DNA of 64,000 bases from JADGOV01 sp963814355 (lineage in GTDB: Bacteria > Actinomycetota > Actinomycetes > JADGOV01). The notes under the pieces were generated by a model that saw only the letters and a list, made by a program, of their open reading frames with translations, made no database searches and was not told the DNA's origin. The position numbers were made by a program, and so were the translations under genes. The stretch is taken from the NCBI GenBank assembly GCA_963814355.1, contig CAWFCZ010000002.1:62001-126000 (forward strand), in the 5' to 3' direction. Position 1 is the stretch's first letter. The number at the start of each line of letters is the position of its first letter. Shown one piece after another: positions 51,488 through 60,979 of the stretch.

Positions 51488-52749
51488 CGTTCCGCCACCG
51501 CCGGCGGGGACACCCGGTGCGCATCGGCTGGTTCGGCGCGGTGGACGGGACCAGCCGGTTGCTCCGGTGTCGTGGCGAGCCGCAGCCGAAAACCGCCCCC
51601 GGCCGCGGCCCCGGCGCGCAGCTCCGCCCCGACGGCCTGAGCTCGCTCCCGCAGACCGGACAGGCCGTTGCCGGCGGCCCAGGAGCCTCCGGTGCCGTTG
51701 TCCGCCACCTCGACCGAGGTCGGCGTCACCCGGATGGCGCAGCGGGTGGCGCCGCTGTGCCGCAACACGTTCGTGACACCCTCGCGTACCGCCCAGGCGA
51801 AGAGCTCGCGGGTGGCGCCGGGGACCTCATCGACGGCTCCGGGGAGATCGGCGTCGATCCCGGCGGCGGAGAGCACCGCCCGGGCCGTGGCGATCTCGCC
51901 GGTGAGGCTCATATCGCGGTAGCCGGTCACGGTGCTCCGCGCGTCGGTGAGCGCCTCGCGGGCCAGCCGTTCGATGTCGGCGATCTCCACGGCGGCCCGG
52001 GTCGGATCCCGGTCGACCAGCCGACCGGCCAGCTCGGCCTTGACGGTGATCGCGGTGAGGCTGTGCCCGAGAATGTCGTGCAAGTCGCGAGCGAACCGAG
52101 CGCGCTCCTGGCTCACGGCGAGTTGGGCCAGCTCGTCGCGGGCCCGCTCGATCTCGTCCTCCTGGGCGCCGATCCGCCGCGCGCCGATCATCAACACCGC
52201 GACCACGCCGGTGGAGAAGGCGGCGGAGCCGGACGGGCCGCCGTCGCGCAGCAGGACCGGCAGGAGGCTCGCCCAGGCGACGAGCACCCCCATCAACGGC
52301 CAGGCTACTCGGCTCGGCGTCGCGAAGGCGGTCAGCACGATCGTGAAGCCGACGAAGGCCACCGCGGACGGTCCGGCGATCCAGGGCATCGACAGGGTGA
52401 TCGCCACCAAGATCGCCGCGGCCGTCCGGGTACGCCGGAGCAGCCGGGCCGGGTACATCTGGCGACGTCCCCGGGCGGCGAAGACAGCGGCGAATCCGGT
52501 GAGGTACACGCCCGCGAAGATCGCGGTGAGGCCGATTCCGAGCGCCTGTACTGCGAGCGGAAGGTCCGCGTGCATCGTGTCGCTGATCGGCTTGCCGAGG
52601 TAGACCAGCCACACGCCGGCGAAGAGCACCGCCCAGCGGCGGCGCGCCGGGACGTCCCAGCGCGTCACGGTGGACTCCACCGGCCCCGCGCGCATCGCGG
52701 TCACGTTAGCTGCCACCGGCACGCCATCAGCCTCGTGTCCGATCGTCAT
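51484..52749 (-). CDS. Sensor histidine kinase, DesK-like
   Basis: 421 residues. Five or six membrane helices (45-190) without a large external loop, then a HisKA_3 dimerisation helix with the phospho-acceptor His in ERARFARDLHDILGHSLTAITVKAELA and a compact ATPase domain (AVREGVTNVLRHSGATRCAIRV, VADNGTGG, GNGLSGLRERAQAVGAEL). Such kinases sense the membrane or drugs. ATG 52749 overlaps the permease stop (ATGA). The open frame continues upstream but in permease sequence. Confidence 0.92.
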   Translation of the reverse strand: MTIGHEADGVPVAANVTAMRAGPVESTVTRWDVPARRRWAVLFAGVWLVYLGKPISDTMHADLPLAVQALGIGLTAIFAGVYLTGFAAVFAARGRRQMYPARLLRRTRTAAAILVAITLSMPWIAGPSAVAFVGFTIVLTAFATPSRVAWPLMGVLVAWASLLPVLLRDGGPSGSAAFSTGVVAVLMIGARRIGAQEDEIERARDELAQLAVSQERARFARDLHDILGHSLTAITVKAELAGRLVDRDPTRAAVEIADIERLAREALTDARSTVTGYRDMSLTGEIATARAVLSAAGIDADLPGAVDEVPGATRELFAWAVREGVTNVLRHSGATRCAIRVTPTSVEVADNGTGGSWAAGNGLSGLRERAQAVGAELRAGAAAGGGFRLRLATTPEQPAGPVHRAEPADAHRVSPPAVAER

Positions 52750-53552
52750 ACTCGAGCGGTGTCCCGCCGGAACCGCCAGGCCGCCCCGAGGATGAAGATC
52801 GTGGCCCACACCACGAGGTTGGTCGCGGCAGCCCAGGTGAACCCGTCGCGCACCAGCGGCGCGTGCACCAGGGAGTTGAGCCCGTACATCGGGGTGAACC
52901 TGGCGATAGTCCGGAACGGTTGGCCGATCTGGTCCAGCGGGATGAACAACCCCCCGAGGAAGGCGAGCAGCGCGAGCACCGGCCCCAGGATTTGCATCAC
53001 GTTCTCCGAGGGCAGCAGGTAGCCCATGAACAGCCCGAAGGCGGCGAACACCAGCGAGCCGACCCAGGCGATCAACGCGGTGGCCACCCAGACGGTGATC
53101 GGCATCGAGGCGCCGGTGAGGCTCCCGGTGAGATACACCGCGGCGATCGACGCCAGCCCCACCACGGTGGCCGTGAGGACCTTTACCGCGATGTAGGCGA
53201 CCGGGCGCAGCGGCGTGAGGCGCAACTGACGGCTCCAGCCCTGGGCCCGCTCCACGGAAACCATCGCGCCGGTCGCGGTGGTGCCGAGCATCGCGCCGTA
53301 GACCGCCATGCTGATCATGACAAAGGCTTCCACGTTGCCCGAGCCGGCTCGATCGGCGGAGTAGCTCTGGTTCGTCCCGAAGATCAAGAAGAAGACCACC
53401 GGCAAGATCAGCGTGAAGATCACCGTACGCCGGTTCCGCAACAGCCGGCGCATCTCCAGCGCCAGGAAGGTGAGGCTGAACCCGCCGAGCGGCGGAACCC
53501 TTCGGGTGCGGGTCGCCTCGGCTGCCTCGTCGGATGTGGGGGCGGTAGTCAT
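52746..53552 (-). CDS. ABC-2 type transporter permease
   Basis: 268 residues with six membrane segments. LEMRRLLRNRRTVIFTLILPVVFFLIFG is the typical opening of ABC-2 permeases; ERAQGWSRQLRLTPLRPVAYIAVK carries the coupling helix. The C-terminus LGGLFIPLDQIGQPFRTIARFTPMYGLNSL is also characteristic. Exports a lipid, drug or antimicrobial peptide, undetermined. Start overlaps the ATPase stop (ATGA). Confidence 0.9.
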   Translation of the reverse strand: MTTAPTSDEAAEATRTRRVPPLGGFSLTFLALEMRRLLRNRRTVIFTLILPVVFFLIFGTNQSYSADRAGSGNVEAFVMISMAVYGAMLGTTATGAMVSVERAQGWSRQLRLTPLRPVAYIAVKVLTATVVGLASIAAVYLTGSLTGASMPITVWVATALIAWVGSLVFAAFGLFMGYLLPSENVMQILGPVLALLAFLGGLFIPLDQIGQPFRTIARFTPMYGLNSLVHAPLVRDGFTWAAATNLVVWATIFILGAAWRFRRDTARV

Positions 53553-54505
53553 CGCGGACTTCCTGGCATGCTCGGTATCGGGGTGTCGGTCTGAGGCTGT
53601 TCGACCGGAGAGGGTTGGTCGGCCCCGCCGGTGAGGGCGAGGAAGGCGTCCTCGAGATTCCGGGCGGTGATCTCCAGGTCGCGAGCCGTGGTTGCGTCAA
53701 GCAGGAAGCGGGCCACCGCGTCGGAGTCGTTGGCGCGCACCAGCACGGTGTCCCCGCGCACCTCGACGGTGTCCGCACCGGGCAGGGCCCGCAGCGCCTG
53801 CGCGTCGGCCGCCGGCCAGGTGGCCCGAACCGTACGTCCGGCAGCCAACGCCTTGACCTGCGATGCGGTACCGTCCGCGACGACCCGACCCCGGTTCAGT
53901 AGCACGATCCGGTCGGCGTACGCATCGGCCTCGTCCAGGTAGTGCGTCGCGAACAGGACAGTACGCCCGCGGTCGGTGTCGTGGCGGATAGCCGCCCAGA
54001 AGTCCCGGCGGCCCTCGACGTCCATGCCGGTGGTGGGTTCGTCGAGGACCAGCAGCTCCGGGTCCGGCAGCAGCGCGAGGGCGAACCGGAGCCGTTGCTG
54101 CTGGCCCCCGGAGCACCGGCCGACCCGGCGGTCCGCAATGTCGGCGATGCCCGCCCTGGCCAGGACGTCCTCGACCGGTCGGGCGTCGGCGAACAAGGCG
54201 CCCACCAGCCGGACAGTCTCGGCCACGGTGAGGTCACGCAGCAGCCCACCGGTCTGCAGCACGGCGGTGACCAGCCCGCGCGACACTGCCGCCGCCGGTG
54301 GAGCGCCGTACAGCTCGACCGTCCCCGAGCTGGGACGGGACAACCCGAGCATGATGTCGATCGTGGTGGTCTTGCCGGCTCCGTTGGGGCCGAGGAAGGC
54401 GACGACCTCCCCGGGCAGGACGGTGAGATCCACCCCTGCCACGGCATGCACCGCCCCGAAGTCTTTCCGGACGTTGGTCAGGCGTATCGCCGGGGGTGCT
54501 GTCAT
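53549..54505 (-). CDS. ABC exporter ATP-binding protein
   Basis: 318 residues. Walker A GPNGAGKTTTIDIMLGL, signature CSGGQQQRL (Cys in place of Leu), Walker B LLVLDEPTTGMDVEGR and H-loop FATHYLDEAD; a DUF4162-like C-terminal domain (240-300) ends LEDAFLALTGG, the usual drug-exporter style. First gene of the operon with permease, kinase and regulator. Start ATG 54505 (MTAPPAIRLTNV) with GGGAG upstream; the longer frame is discarded. Confidence 0.92.
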   Translation of the reverse strand: MTAPPAIRLTNVRKDFGAVHAVAGVDLTVLPGEVVAFLGPNGAGKTTTIDIMLGLSRPSSGTVELYGAPPAAAVSRGLVTAVLQTGGLLRDLTVAETVRLVGALFADARPVEDVLARAGIADIADRRVGRCSGGQQQRLRFALALLPDPELLVLDEPTTGMDVEGRRDFWAAIRHDTDRGRTVLFATHYLDEADAYADRIVLLNRGRVVADGTASQVKALAAGRTVRATWPAADAQALRALPGADTVEVRGDTVLVRANDSDAVARFLLDATTARDLEITARNLEDAFLALTGGADQPSPVEQPQTDTPIPSMPGSPR

Positions 54506-54603
54506 GCTCCCAGCCTGCCCCCGCCGCTGACCTGTGTCCCGGGCGAGCATCACCAGGTTTCCGTGACAGGTGTCATGAGGTGTTGATGTTGACGGGCGTG
54601 CGG

Positions 54604-54945
54604 CTACCAACCCAGTTCGTGCAGCCGGTCGTCATCGATTCCGAAGTGGTGGGCGACCTCATGCACCACGGTGACCCGCACCTCGTGCGCCAGCTCGGCG
54701 AGGTCCCGGCTGAACCGGCACAGCGGGCCGCGGAAGATCGTGATCCGATCGGGCAGTACCCCGGCGTAGTAGGAATCCCGCCGGGTCAGCGGAACGCCTT
54801 CGTATAAGCCCAGCAGGCCGGGTTCGGGTGGTTCGTCCTCCACGAGCAGCACCACGTTGCGGATCAGCCGACCCAGCTCCGGGGGCAAGCCGTCGAGCGC
54901 TTCGGTGACCAGCCGCTCGAACTGGCCCCGGTCGACCTCGACCAG
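54604..54945 (-). CDS. Zincin-like metallopeptidase (PF06262 type) with probable CTG start
   Basis: 113 residues. The zinc motif HEVAHHFGIDDDRLHELGW closes the protein, and PPELGRLIRNVVLLVEDEPPEPGLLGLYEG is the family's conserved front part. Proteolytic activity of this family is not well established. The only ATG/GTG/TTG option (TTG 54888) would remove 19 family-type residues (VEVDRGQFERLVTEAL). Extending in frame leads to CTG 54945, with GGGGAG 7 bases upstream and one base after the msrA stop; a stop codon precedes it. I therefore propose CTG initiation coupled to msrA. Confidence 0.78.
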   Translation of the reverse strand: MVEVDRGQFERLVTEALDGLPPELGRLIRNVVLLVEDEPPEPGLLGLYEGVPLTRRDSYYAGVLPDRITIFRGPLCRFSRDLAELAHEVRVTVVHEVAHHFGIDDDRLHELGW

Positions 54946-54946
54946 C

Positions 54947-55708
54947 TCAGCGCTCCCCGCTCACCGGTCGATCACTGCCGGCTCCGGCCACCGCCCGGTT
55001 TCCGGCCACCGGATCGGCGGCCGGCGATGGCGGGAACGGCTGCGCCGGCTCGGCGTCCAACGAGGCGATCCCGACCGGGCACTGCAGGCCGGTGCCGCCG
55101 AGACCGCAGTAGCCGCCGGGCCGCTTGTGCAGGTACTGCTGGTGGTAGTCCTCGGCAAAATAGAACGGTGCGGCCGGCGCGATGTCGGTGGTGATGTCTC
55201 CATGCCCGGCCGCCCGCAACACGGCCGAGAAGGCGTCCCGGGTGGCCTCGGCAGCCCGGCGCTGGGCGTCGTCGAGCGTAAAGATCGCCGAACGGTACTG
55301 GGTGCCGACGTCGTTGCCTTGCCGCATGCCCTGCGTCGGGTCATGCCCCTCGAAGAAAATCCGGAGCAGGTCGCGGTAACTCACCCGGGCGGGGTCGAAG
55401 ACCACGTGGACGGCCTCGGTGTGGCCGGTCCGACCCGAACACACCTCTTCATACGTTGGATGCGGGGTAAACCCTCCGGCGTAGCCCACTGCGGTGCTCC
55501 ACACCCCGGGAACCTGCCAGAACAGTCGCTCGGCTCCCCAGAAGCACCCCAGGCCGAACACGGCAACATCCAGCCCCGCCGGATACGGCGGCTCCAGAGC
55601 GGTACCCAGCACGGCATGCCGGTCCGGGACCGGGAACGGGCGCTGGGCTCGGCCGGGAAGCGCCTGGTCCGCAGCGGGCAGCGTCGTCTTGTGCCGACCG
55701 AAGAGCAC
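54947..55708 (-). CDS. msrA: Peptide-methionine (S)-S-oxide reductase
   Basis: 253 residues. Repairs oxidised methionine. Catalytic C55 in FGLGCFWGAERLFW; GYAGGFTPHPTYEEVCSGRTGHTEAV and FFEGHDPTQGMRQGNDVGTQYRSAIF are the conserved substrate blocks; the C-terminal YCGLGGTGLQCPVG offers resolving cysteines. About 50 residues precede the domain, as in other actinobacterial MsrA. Start GTG 55708 (VLFGRHKTTLP) has AAAGGA 7 bases upstream; the frame upstream is not supported. Confidence 0.94.
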   Translation of the reverse strand: MLFGRHKTTLPAADQALPGRAQRPFPVPDRHAVLGTALEPPYPAGLDVAVFGLGCFWGAERLFWQVPGVWSTAVGYAGGFTPHPTYEEVCSGRTGHTEAVHVVFDPARVSYRDLLRIFFEGHDPTQGMRQGNDVGTQYRSAIFTLDDAQRRAAEATRDAFSAVLRAAGHGDITTDIAPAAPFYFAEDYHQQYLHKRPGGYCGLGGTGLQCPVGIASLDAEPAQPFPPSPAADPVAGNRAVAGAGSDRPVSGER

Positions 55709-55895
55709 GGCGGGGTCCTTTCTGTTGGCGTCCTTGCCGGTGGAACGGTCCTGGCGGCGGGACGGCTTCCGGTGGAACATTCTTGCCCGACCCTTCCCGC
55801 CGGAGGGTGGCGTGCTCCGCGACGGGCGGAACCGTGCTGAACCGGGGGAGGAGTACTCAGCGGAGACAACCCGGGCGACGGGCGGCAGATTCCCG

Positions 55896-56973
55896 TCAGG
55901 AACTCCCTCGGCGGCGGCCGCGCGTGCGGAGCCGACGTGCCCTGGACGGGTCGACCCCCTCATCGAGCAGCCGCTCGACTAGCTGCGCCAACCGGTAGGA
56001 CGGGTCACTGGCCAGGGCGCGCTCGACCGCGACCCGGGCCAGCGCCCCGTTGCCGGCGTACCACGCGGCGTGGGCGAGCAGCGTCGCCGGCGCCACGTCG
56101 TATGGCGGGGGGGCCCGGCGGGTGAGTTCCAGCCACAGGGACCGGGCCCCCTCCGCCGCGGCCGGTGTGGCCTCGCCGCGTCCATGTGCCCAGTCGGCAG
56201 CCAGAATCTCGGGTGGGCTGGTCGGCGATGGCGATGAGCAGCCCCGCCAGCTCCTCGTCTGTCAGCGACCGCGCCGGGTGGGGGGAGGACGCCCGCTCCC
56301 CCAGCACCCGGACAAGGTGACGCTGCCATTCCCGGCGGCAGGCGGCCAGGCCACCGGGACGCACCACCCGTCGCACGACCTGCTCGGCGGCGACCGCCAG
56401 CACGGCATCCACCGCGGCGAGCGCGGCCGGGTCCGCCGCCCGGACGGTGTCGGCCAACTCCTCGCGGCTGCCCAGGGCCACCAGGCCGGCGCTGACCAGT
56501 TCGGCGCCGACCCGAGCCGGTCCGCCCGGGGAGTGTGGGGAGAGGATCACCGTCCCGGCGGTGGGGCAGCACGCCGGAACGGTGCACAGGTAGGACCACC
56601 AGCGACCCTCGGAGATACGCAACGCCTCGCGGAGGGTGAGATCCGCCTGGCGCAGTGCCTCGGACAGGGCGAGCCAGGTTTCCGCCGCGTCCGGCGCCGC
56701 GGCGTAGAACACCGCGATCACCGCTTCGGCTCCATCGCGACGCAGGTACCCGACGATCTCCGCGACGGCCTGCGTCACCCCCTCGGGTGGGGGGAGATCG
56801 GCGCGCAGCGTGAGCCCGACCCGGTGCCGAGGCCCGCGGAGCGAGAGAAGCACGATGCTGTCGGCCGGCTGGAAACCCAGCAGGTAGGGCACCGCGGCCA
56901 CGACCTCCGCCGGGCAGGAGAGCTTGAGGACTGCTGGCGCCGGGTTGCGTGGATGCGGCGCGGTGTCGGTCAC
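55896..56973 (-). pseudogene. DUF4192 family gene with broken reading frame
   Basis: The N-terminal part (from GTG 56973; LKLSCPAEVVAAVPYLLGFQPADSIVLLSLRG is the DUF4192 opening) reads well to LLIAIADQPT near 56216. The family's C-terminal part (ILAADWAHGRGEATPA..., PYDVAPATLLAHAAWYAGNGALARVAVERALASDPSYRLAQL) continues in the next frame to the stop at 55896. A single extra base in the G-run at 56211-56213 (plus strand) explains it; removing one restores about 358 residues. Without correction the first frame ends at 56005 in meaningless sequence. True mutation or sequencing error cannot be told apart here. Function of DUF4192 is unknown. Confidence 0.75.
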
Positions 56974-57121
56974 GAGGTCCAGCTTGGGAGCACTGGGCGG
57001 TATGGTGTGGGTGATGTGCCACGCTGTGGACAGGTTTGACCCGGAACAGCGTGGACTTGGGGATATCATCCCTTTTGGGCCGTACCCCCGACGCGCCAGC
57101 AACTAGGTCCGGACCGGGGCG

Positions 57122-57451
57122 TCACAAGTACAGTCCGGTCCCGCCGTCATCAAGCCGGGGGGACGCGACAGCGTGAATCTCCCGCTCCCGGAGCAGGACA
57201 TAGGAGGAGCCGTGCAGTTCCACCTCGGCGCGCTCCTGCGGGTCGAAGAGCACCCGGTCGCCGAGCTGCACGCTGCGCACGCTGGCGCCCAGGGCGACAA
57301 CCTCGGCCCAGGACAACCGCTTGCCCACCTGGGCCGTGGCCGGAATGACGATGCCAGCACTGGAGCGCCGCTCACCTTCGGCATCGGCGGCGACCAAGAC
57401 GCGGTCATGGAGCATGCGGATCGGCAGCTTGGCGCCGCGGGGCTCGGCCAC
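57122..57451 (-). CDS. GroES-like co-chaperonin paralogue
   Basis: 109 residues. IRMLHDRVLVAADAEGERRSSAGIVIPATAQVGKRLSWAEVVALG has the GroES fold pattern (DRVLV, SAGIVIP, then GDRVLF and YVLLREREIHAV), but the mobile loop is different and no groEL is adjacent; the C-terminal tail is extended. Probably a GroES-family paralogue conserved in actinobacteria rather than the main groES. GTG 57451 sits 6 bases after TACCGT, so leaderless initiation is likely. It is divergent from the 57549 gene. Confidence 0.82.
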   Translation of the reverse strand: MAEPRGAKLPIRMLHDRVLVAADAEGERRSSAGIVIPATAQVGKRLSWAEVVALGASVRSVQLGDRVLFDPQERAEVELHGSSYVLLREREIHAVASPRLDDGGTGLYL

Positions 57452-57457
57452 GCTTCG

Positions 57458-57463
57458 ACGGTA
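57458..57463 (-). promoter_or_regulatory. Candidate -10 box of the GroES-like gene (TACCGT), leaderless
   Basis: TACCGT ends 6 bases before the GTG at 57451. Confidence 0.5.
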
Positions 57464-57548
57464 CCTGCCGGCAGCGGGCGCCAGCCGGGCGTTGCCCGCC
57501 AGTGTGACCTCTGCGCGCCGGGCGAGGGAGGTAAGGAAGACTGCCCTG

Positions 57549-57905
57549 GTGGACAAACAGGAGGCCAAGAACGTGCTCGCCGATGTCCTCGACGAGCTGC
57601 ACCACACTCCGTACCCCCAACTCGTCGAGCGCTTTCTGGGTGCCCGTGAGAAGCGGGTGGTCCGGGGACCCAGCGGGACGGACTACGACATGGAGATCGG
57701 CGCCGGCTGGGTGGACCGCCCGGACGGAGCGCTACGGGTGCTGGCCACCGTCGACGCGGACTTTTGCCGAAGCTGGAAGCCCATGACCGACGAGTTCATC
57801 GTGACCCCGGGTGGTGGCTCCGGCGGCGCTTCGGTGACCGAGCGGCTCAGGCACGCCGCCACGGCCGCGTGGACGCGTCGGCGTTCCCGCGCCGGTTCAC
57901 ACTGA
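57549..57905 (+). CDS. Small conserved protein of unknown function
   Basis: 118 residues from GTG 57549 (VDKQEAKNVLADVLDELH). Mixed alpha/beta with RVVRGPSGTDYDMEIGAGWVDRPDGALRVLATVDADF, resembling a small all-beta sheet, and a C-terminal Arg-rich helix. No known domain recognised. Purine-rich GGGAGG and GGAAGA lie 12-25 bases upstream. Codon use is typical of the window, so it is very likely real. It converges with nrdJ across 139 bp in which I see no clear terminator. Confidence 0.72.
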   Translation: MDKQEAKNVLADVLDELHHTPYPQLVERFLGAREKRVVRGPSGTDYDMEIGAGWVDRPDGALRVLATVDADFCRSWKPMTDEFIVTPGGGSGGASVTERLRHAATAAWTRRRSRAGSH

Positions 57906-58044
57906 ACGGTTCCCGCCTGACCTCGGCCTGGCCAACGCCGGGATCCGGCACGCCTGGAGTGTCCAGGTGGTGGCGCTGGCGACACTGGTGGCGTAGCGCG
58001 CGGCTGACGTTGGCGGGATGTCCGCAGTCAACCCCGCTCGCTTT

Positions 58045-60921
58045 TCAGCTGCAACCACTCGTGCTGCCGCACGACTCGCACACGTAGCAACTGCCGGCTG
58101 GTCGCATCCGGATTCCGCAGGTGAAGCAGAGCGGCGCGTCCACCGCGGTCTGGGAACTGATCGCTATGCCCGTGCCGGCGTCGCGGCCACGCGTGGCGGG
58201 GGTGGTCGTGAGCGACCCCGGCACGGACGCCGCCGTCTCGGTACCAGACGTTGCCAGCGGGTCGGCCGACACCGCCGGTGCCGAGGCCGGCAACGAGTTC
58301 ACATCGGCGCTCACGTCGGCTGCCGCACCCTCGACCTCGGGAGCCGTGCCGCCTCCGTAGTCCGAGACCACCGCTGCGGCTCGCTCCTGCGCGGTGAAGA
58401 TGCCGAACTCGGCGCGCTGGTCGTACGGCAGGTAGTCCAGGGCCAACCGTCGGAAGATGTAGTCCATGACGGACTGGGCCATCCGGATGTCCGGATCGTC
58501 CGTCAGGCCGGCCGGATCGAAGCGCATGTTGATGAACTTGGAAACATAGGTCTCCAGCGGTACGCCGTACTGCAAAGCGATGGAGATCGCGATAGAAAAC
58601 GCGTCCATCACGCCGGCAAGCGTGGAGCCCTGCTTGCTCATCTTGAGGAAGACCTCGCCGAGCCCGTCGTCCGGATAGGACGACGCCGTCATATAGCCTT
58701 CGGCACCGGCGACCGCGAAGGAAACGGTCTGGCTGGGCCGCTTCTTCGGCAATCTCTTGCGGACCGGCTTGTGTTCCACGGGCACTTCGGTCGGCACAGC
58801 GGCGATCTTCGCTTTGGCGTTGGACAACGGCTGACCGACCTTGCAGTTGTCCCGATAGATGGCCAAGGCTTTGAGGCCTTGCTTCCAACCCTCGAGATCA
58901 ATCCGCTCGACCTCCTCGACGGTTGCCGACTCCGGCATGTTCACCGTCTTACTGATGGCTCCCGATAAATGCGGCTGTACCGCGGCCATCATCCGGACAT
59001 GTCCCATCGGACTTATGGCCCGTTCACCAATGGCACAGTCGAACACCTCGTAGTGCTCCGGCCGCAAGCCGGGGGCGTCCACGACGTTGCCATGTTCAGC
59101 GATGTGCTCAACGATCGCTTCGACCTGCTCGGGCTGATATCCCAGACTGCCGAGCGCTCGGGGCACGACCTGGTTGACGATCGACATGGAGCCGCCGCCG
59201 ACCAGCTTCTTCATCTTGACCAGCGCAAAGTCCGGCTCGATGCCCGTGGTGTCCGCGTCCATCATGAAGCCGATGGTTCCGGTCGGGGCCAGCAGGCTGG
59301 CCTGGGCGTTGCGCCACCCGCACTCGCCGCCGATCCGCAACCCCTCCGCCCACTGCCGGGACGCCGCCGCGGCGATCCTTGCGTCGTCGGCTCCGACCGG
59401 TCGAACGGCGTCGGCAGCCGCAGCGTGCTTGCGCATCACCCGGCGGTGCGCGTCGGCGTTGCGGGCATAGCCGTCATACGGGCCGACGATTCCGGCGAGT
59501 TCGGCAGAACGTCGGTACGCCGCGCCGGTCATGAGCGCGGTAATGGACCCGGCCAGCGCTCGGCCCCCTTCGGAGTCGTACCCGTGGCCGGTGGCCATCA
59601 GCAGGGCACCGAGATTGCAGTAGCCCACGCCCAACTGTCGGTACGCCCGCGTGGTCTGGGCGATCGACTCGGTGGGAAAGTCGGCGAAGCAGATCGAGAT
59701 GTCCATCGCCGTGGTGACCAACTCGACAGCGCTGACGAACCGCTCGGAATCAAAGGTGCCGTCCGAGCGCAGGAAGCTCATGAGGTTCAGTGACGCCAGG
59801 TTGCAGGACGAGTTGTCCAGGGACATGTACTCCGAGCACGGGTTGCTGGCGGTGATTCGGCCGGTTTCCGGATTGGTGTGCCAATCGTTGATGGTGTCGT
59901 CGTACTGGATTCCCGGATCGGCGCAGCCCCAAGCCGCCTCGGCCATGCTGCGGAACAAGCTCCGCGCGTCGACCACCTCGAGTACGCGGCCGTCCAGCCG
60001 GGCCCGCAGCGCAAACTCCCGGCCGTCCTCCACCGCCGCCATGAACGTGTCGGTGACGCGTACCGAGTTGTTGGCGTTCTGGTACTGGACGCTGGTGATG
60101 TCGAGACCGCCGAGATCCATGTCGAAGCCCGCATCCCGAAGGACCCGAATCTTCCGCTCTTCCCTGGCCTTGGTTTCGATGAATTCGCCGATATCCGGAT
60201 GGTCGACATCCAACACCACCATCTTCGCGGCCCGTCGGGTGGCGCCGCCCGACTTGATGGTGCCGGCCGAGGCGTCCGCACCACGCATGAAACTGACCGG
60301 GCCGCTCGCCGCGCCGCCCGAGGAAAGCAGTTCTTTGGAGGACCGGATCCGGGAGAGGTTGACGCCTGCACCGGAGCCACCTTTGAAGATGTGTCCTTCC
60401 TCGCGGTACCAGTTCAGGATCGAGTCCATGGTGTCCTCGACCGCCAAGATGAAGCAAGCGCTCACTTGGGCCGGGGCCGAGGTGCCGATGTTGAACCAGA
60501 CCGGCGAGTTGAACGAGAAGATCTGGTGGAGCAGCATGAACGTTAGTTCCTGCTCGAAGATCGCGGCATCCTCGTCGCTGGCGAAGTAGCCGTGGCGTTG
60601 CCCGGCCGAGGTATAGGCCTTGACCACCCGGTCCAGCAACTGCTTGAGACTCCACTCCCGGCCGGCCGTGCCCACCGCGCCCCGGAAGTACTTGGTCGTG
60701 ACGATATTGGCCGCGTTGACCGACCAGAAGTCCGGAAACTCGACACCGCGCTGCTCGAAGTTGATCGACCCGTCACGCCAGTTGGTCAGCACGACGTCGC
60801 GCCGCTGCCACGTCACCTCGTCGTACGGGTGCACGCCAGCGGTGGTGTACACCCGTTGGACGCGCAGGGCGGAGGTGACGCGGCCGCTGTTGTCCCGGGC
60901 ACTATCGACGGTCTTGGTCAT
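58045..60921 (-). CDS. nrdJ: Vitamin B12-dependent (class II) ribonucleotide reductase
   Basis: 958 residues. Makes deoxyribonucleotides using adenosylcobalamin. N-terminal WSVNAANIVTTKYFRG, substrate-site Cys in AQVSACFILAVEDTMDSI, GHIFKGGSGAGVNLSRIRSS, the catalytic region ASNPCSEYMSLDNSSCNLASLNL, and MPESATVEEVERIDLEGWKQGLKALAIYRDNCK. The C-terminal 120 residues contain a low-complexity linker and a zinc-finger-like end (CFTCGIRMRPAGSCYVCESCG). ATG 60921, 58 bp after nrdR; likely one operon. I saw no cobalamin riboswitch in that gap. Confidence 0.97.
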   Translation of the reverse strand: MTKTVDSARDNSGRVTSALRVQRVYTTAGVHPYDEVTWQRRDVVLTNWRDGSINFEQRGVEFPDFWSVNAANIVTTKYFRGAVGTAGREWSLKQLLDRVVKAYTSAGQRHGYFASDEDAAIFEQELTFMLLHQIFSFNSPVWFNIGTSAPAQVSACFILAVEDTMDSILNWYREEGHIFKGGSGAGVNLSRIRSSKELLSSGGAASGPVSFMRGADASAGTIKSGGATRRAAKMVVLDVDHPDIGEFIETKAREERKIRVLRDAGFDMDLGGLDITSVQYQNANNSVRVTDTFMAAVEDGREFALRARLDGRVLEVVDARSLFRSMAEAAWGCADPGIQYDDTINDWHTNPETGRITASNPCSEYMSLDNSSCNLASLNLMSFLRSDGTFDSERFVSAVELVTTAMDISICFADFPTESIAQTTRAYRQLGVGYCNLGALLMATGHGYDSEGGRALAGSITALMTGAAYRRSAELAGIVGPYDGYARNADAHRRVMRKHAAAADAVRPVGADDARIAAAASRQWAEGLRIGGECGWRNAQASLLAPTGTIGFMMDADTTGIEPDFALVKMKKLVGGGSMSIVNQVVPRALGSLGYQPEQVEAIVEHIAEHGNVVDAPGLRPEHYEVFDCAIGERAISPMGHVRMMAAVQPHLSGAISKTVNMPESATVEEVERIDLEGWKQGLKALAIYRDNCKVGQPLSNAKAKIAAVPTEVPVEHKPVRKRLPKKRPSQTVSFAVAGAEGYMTASSYPDDGLGEVFLKMSKQGSTLAGVMDAFSIAISIALQYGVPLETYVSKFINMRFDPAGLTDDPDIRMAQSVMDYIFRRLALDYLPYDQRAEFGIFTAQERAAAVVSDYGGGTAPEVEGAAADVSADVNSLPASAPAVSADPLATSGTETAASVPGSLTTTPATRGRDAGTGIAISSQTAVDAPLCFTCGIRMRPAGSCYVCESCGSTSGCS

Positions 60922-60979
60922 CGGGGAGACTGCCCTTCAGGCGTGGGATGGATCAGGTCGGGCGATGGTGAGCGGTGCG

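Noticed and set aside
60922..60979. Cobalamin riboswitch before nrdJ
   Set aside because: The 58-bp gap is far too short for the riboswitch and lacks its conserved core; NrdR boxes further upstream are a better candidate control.
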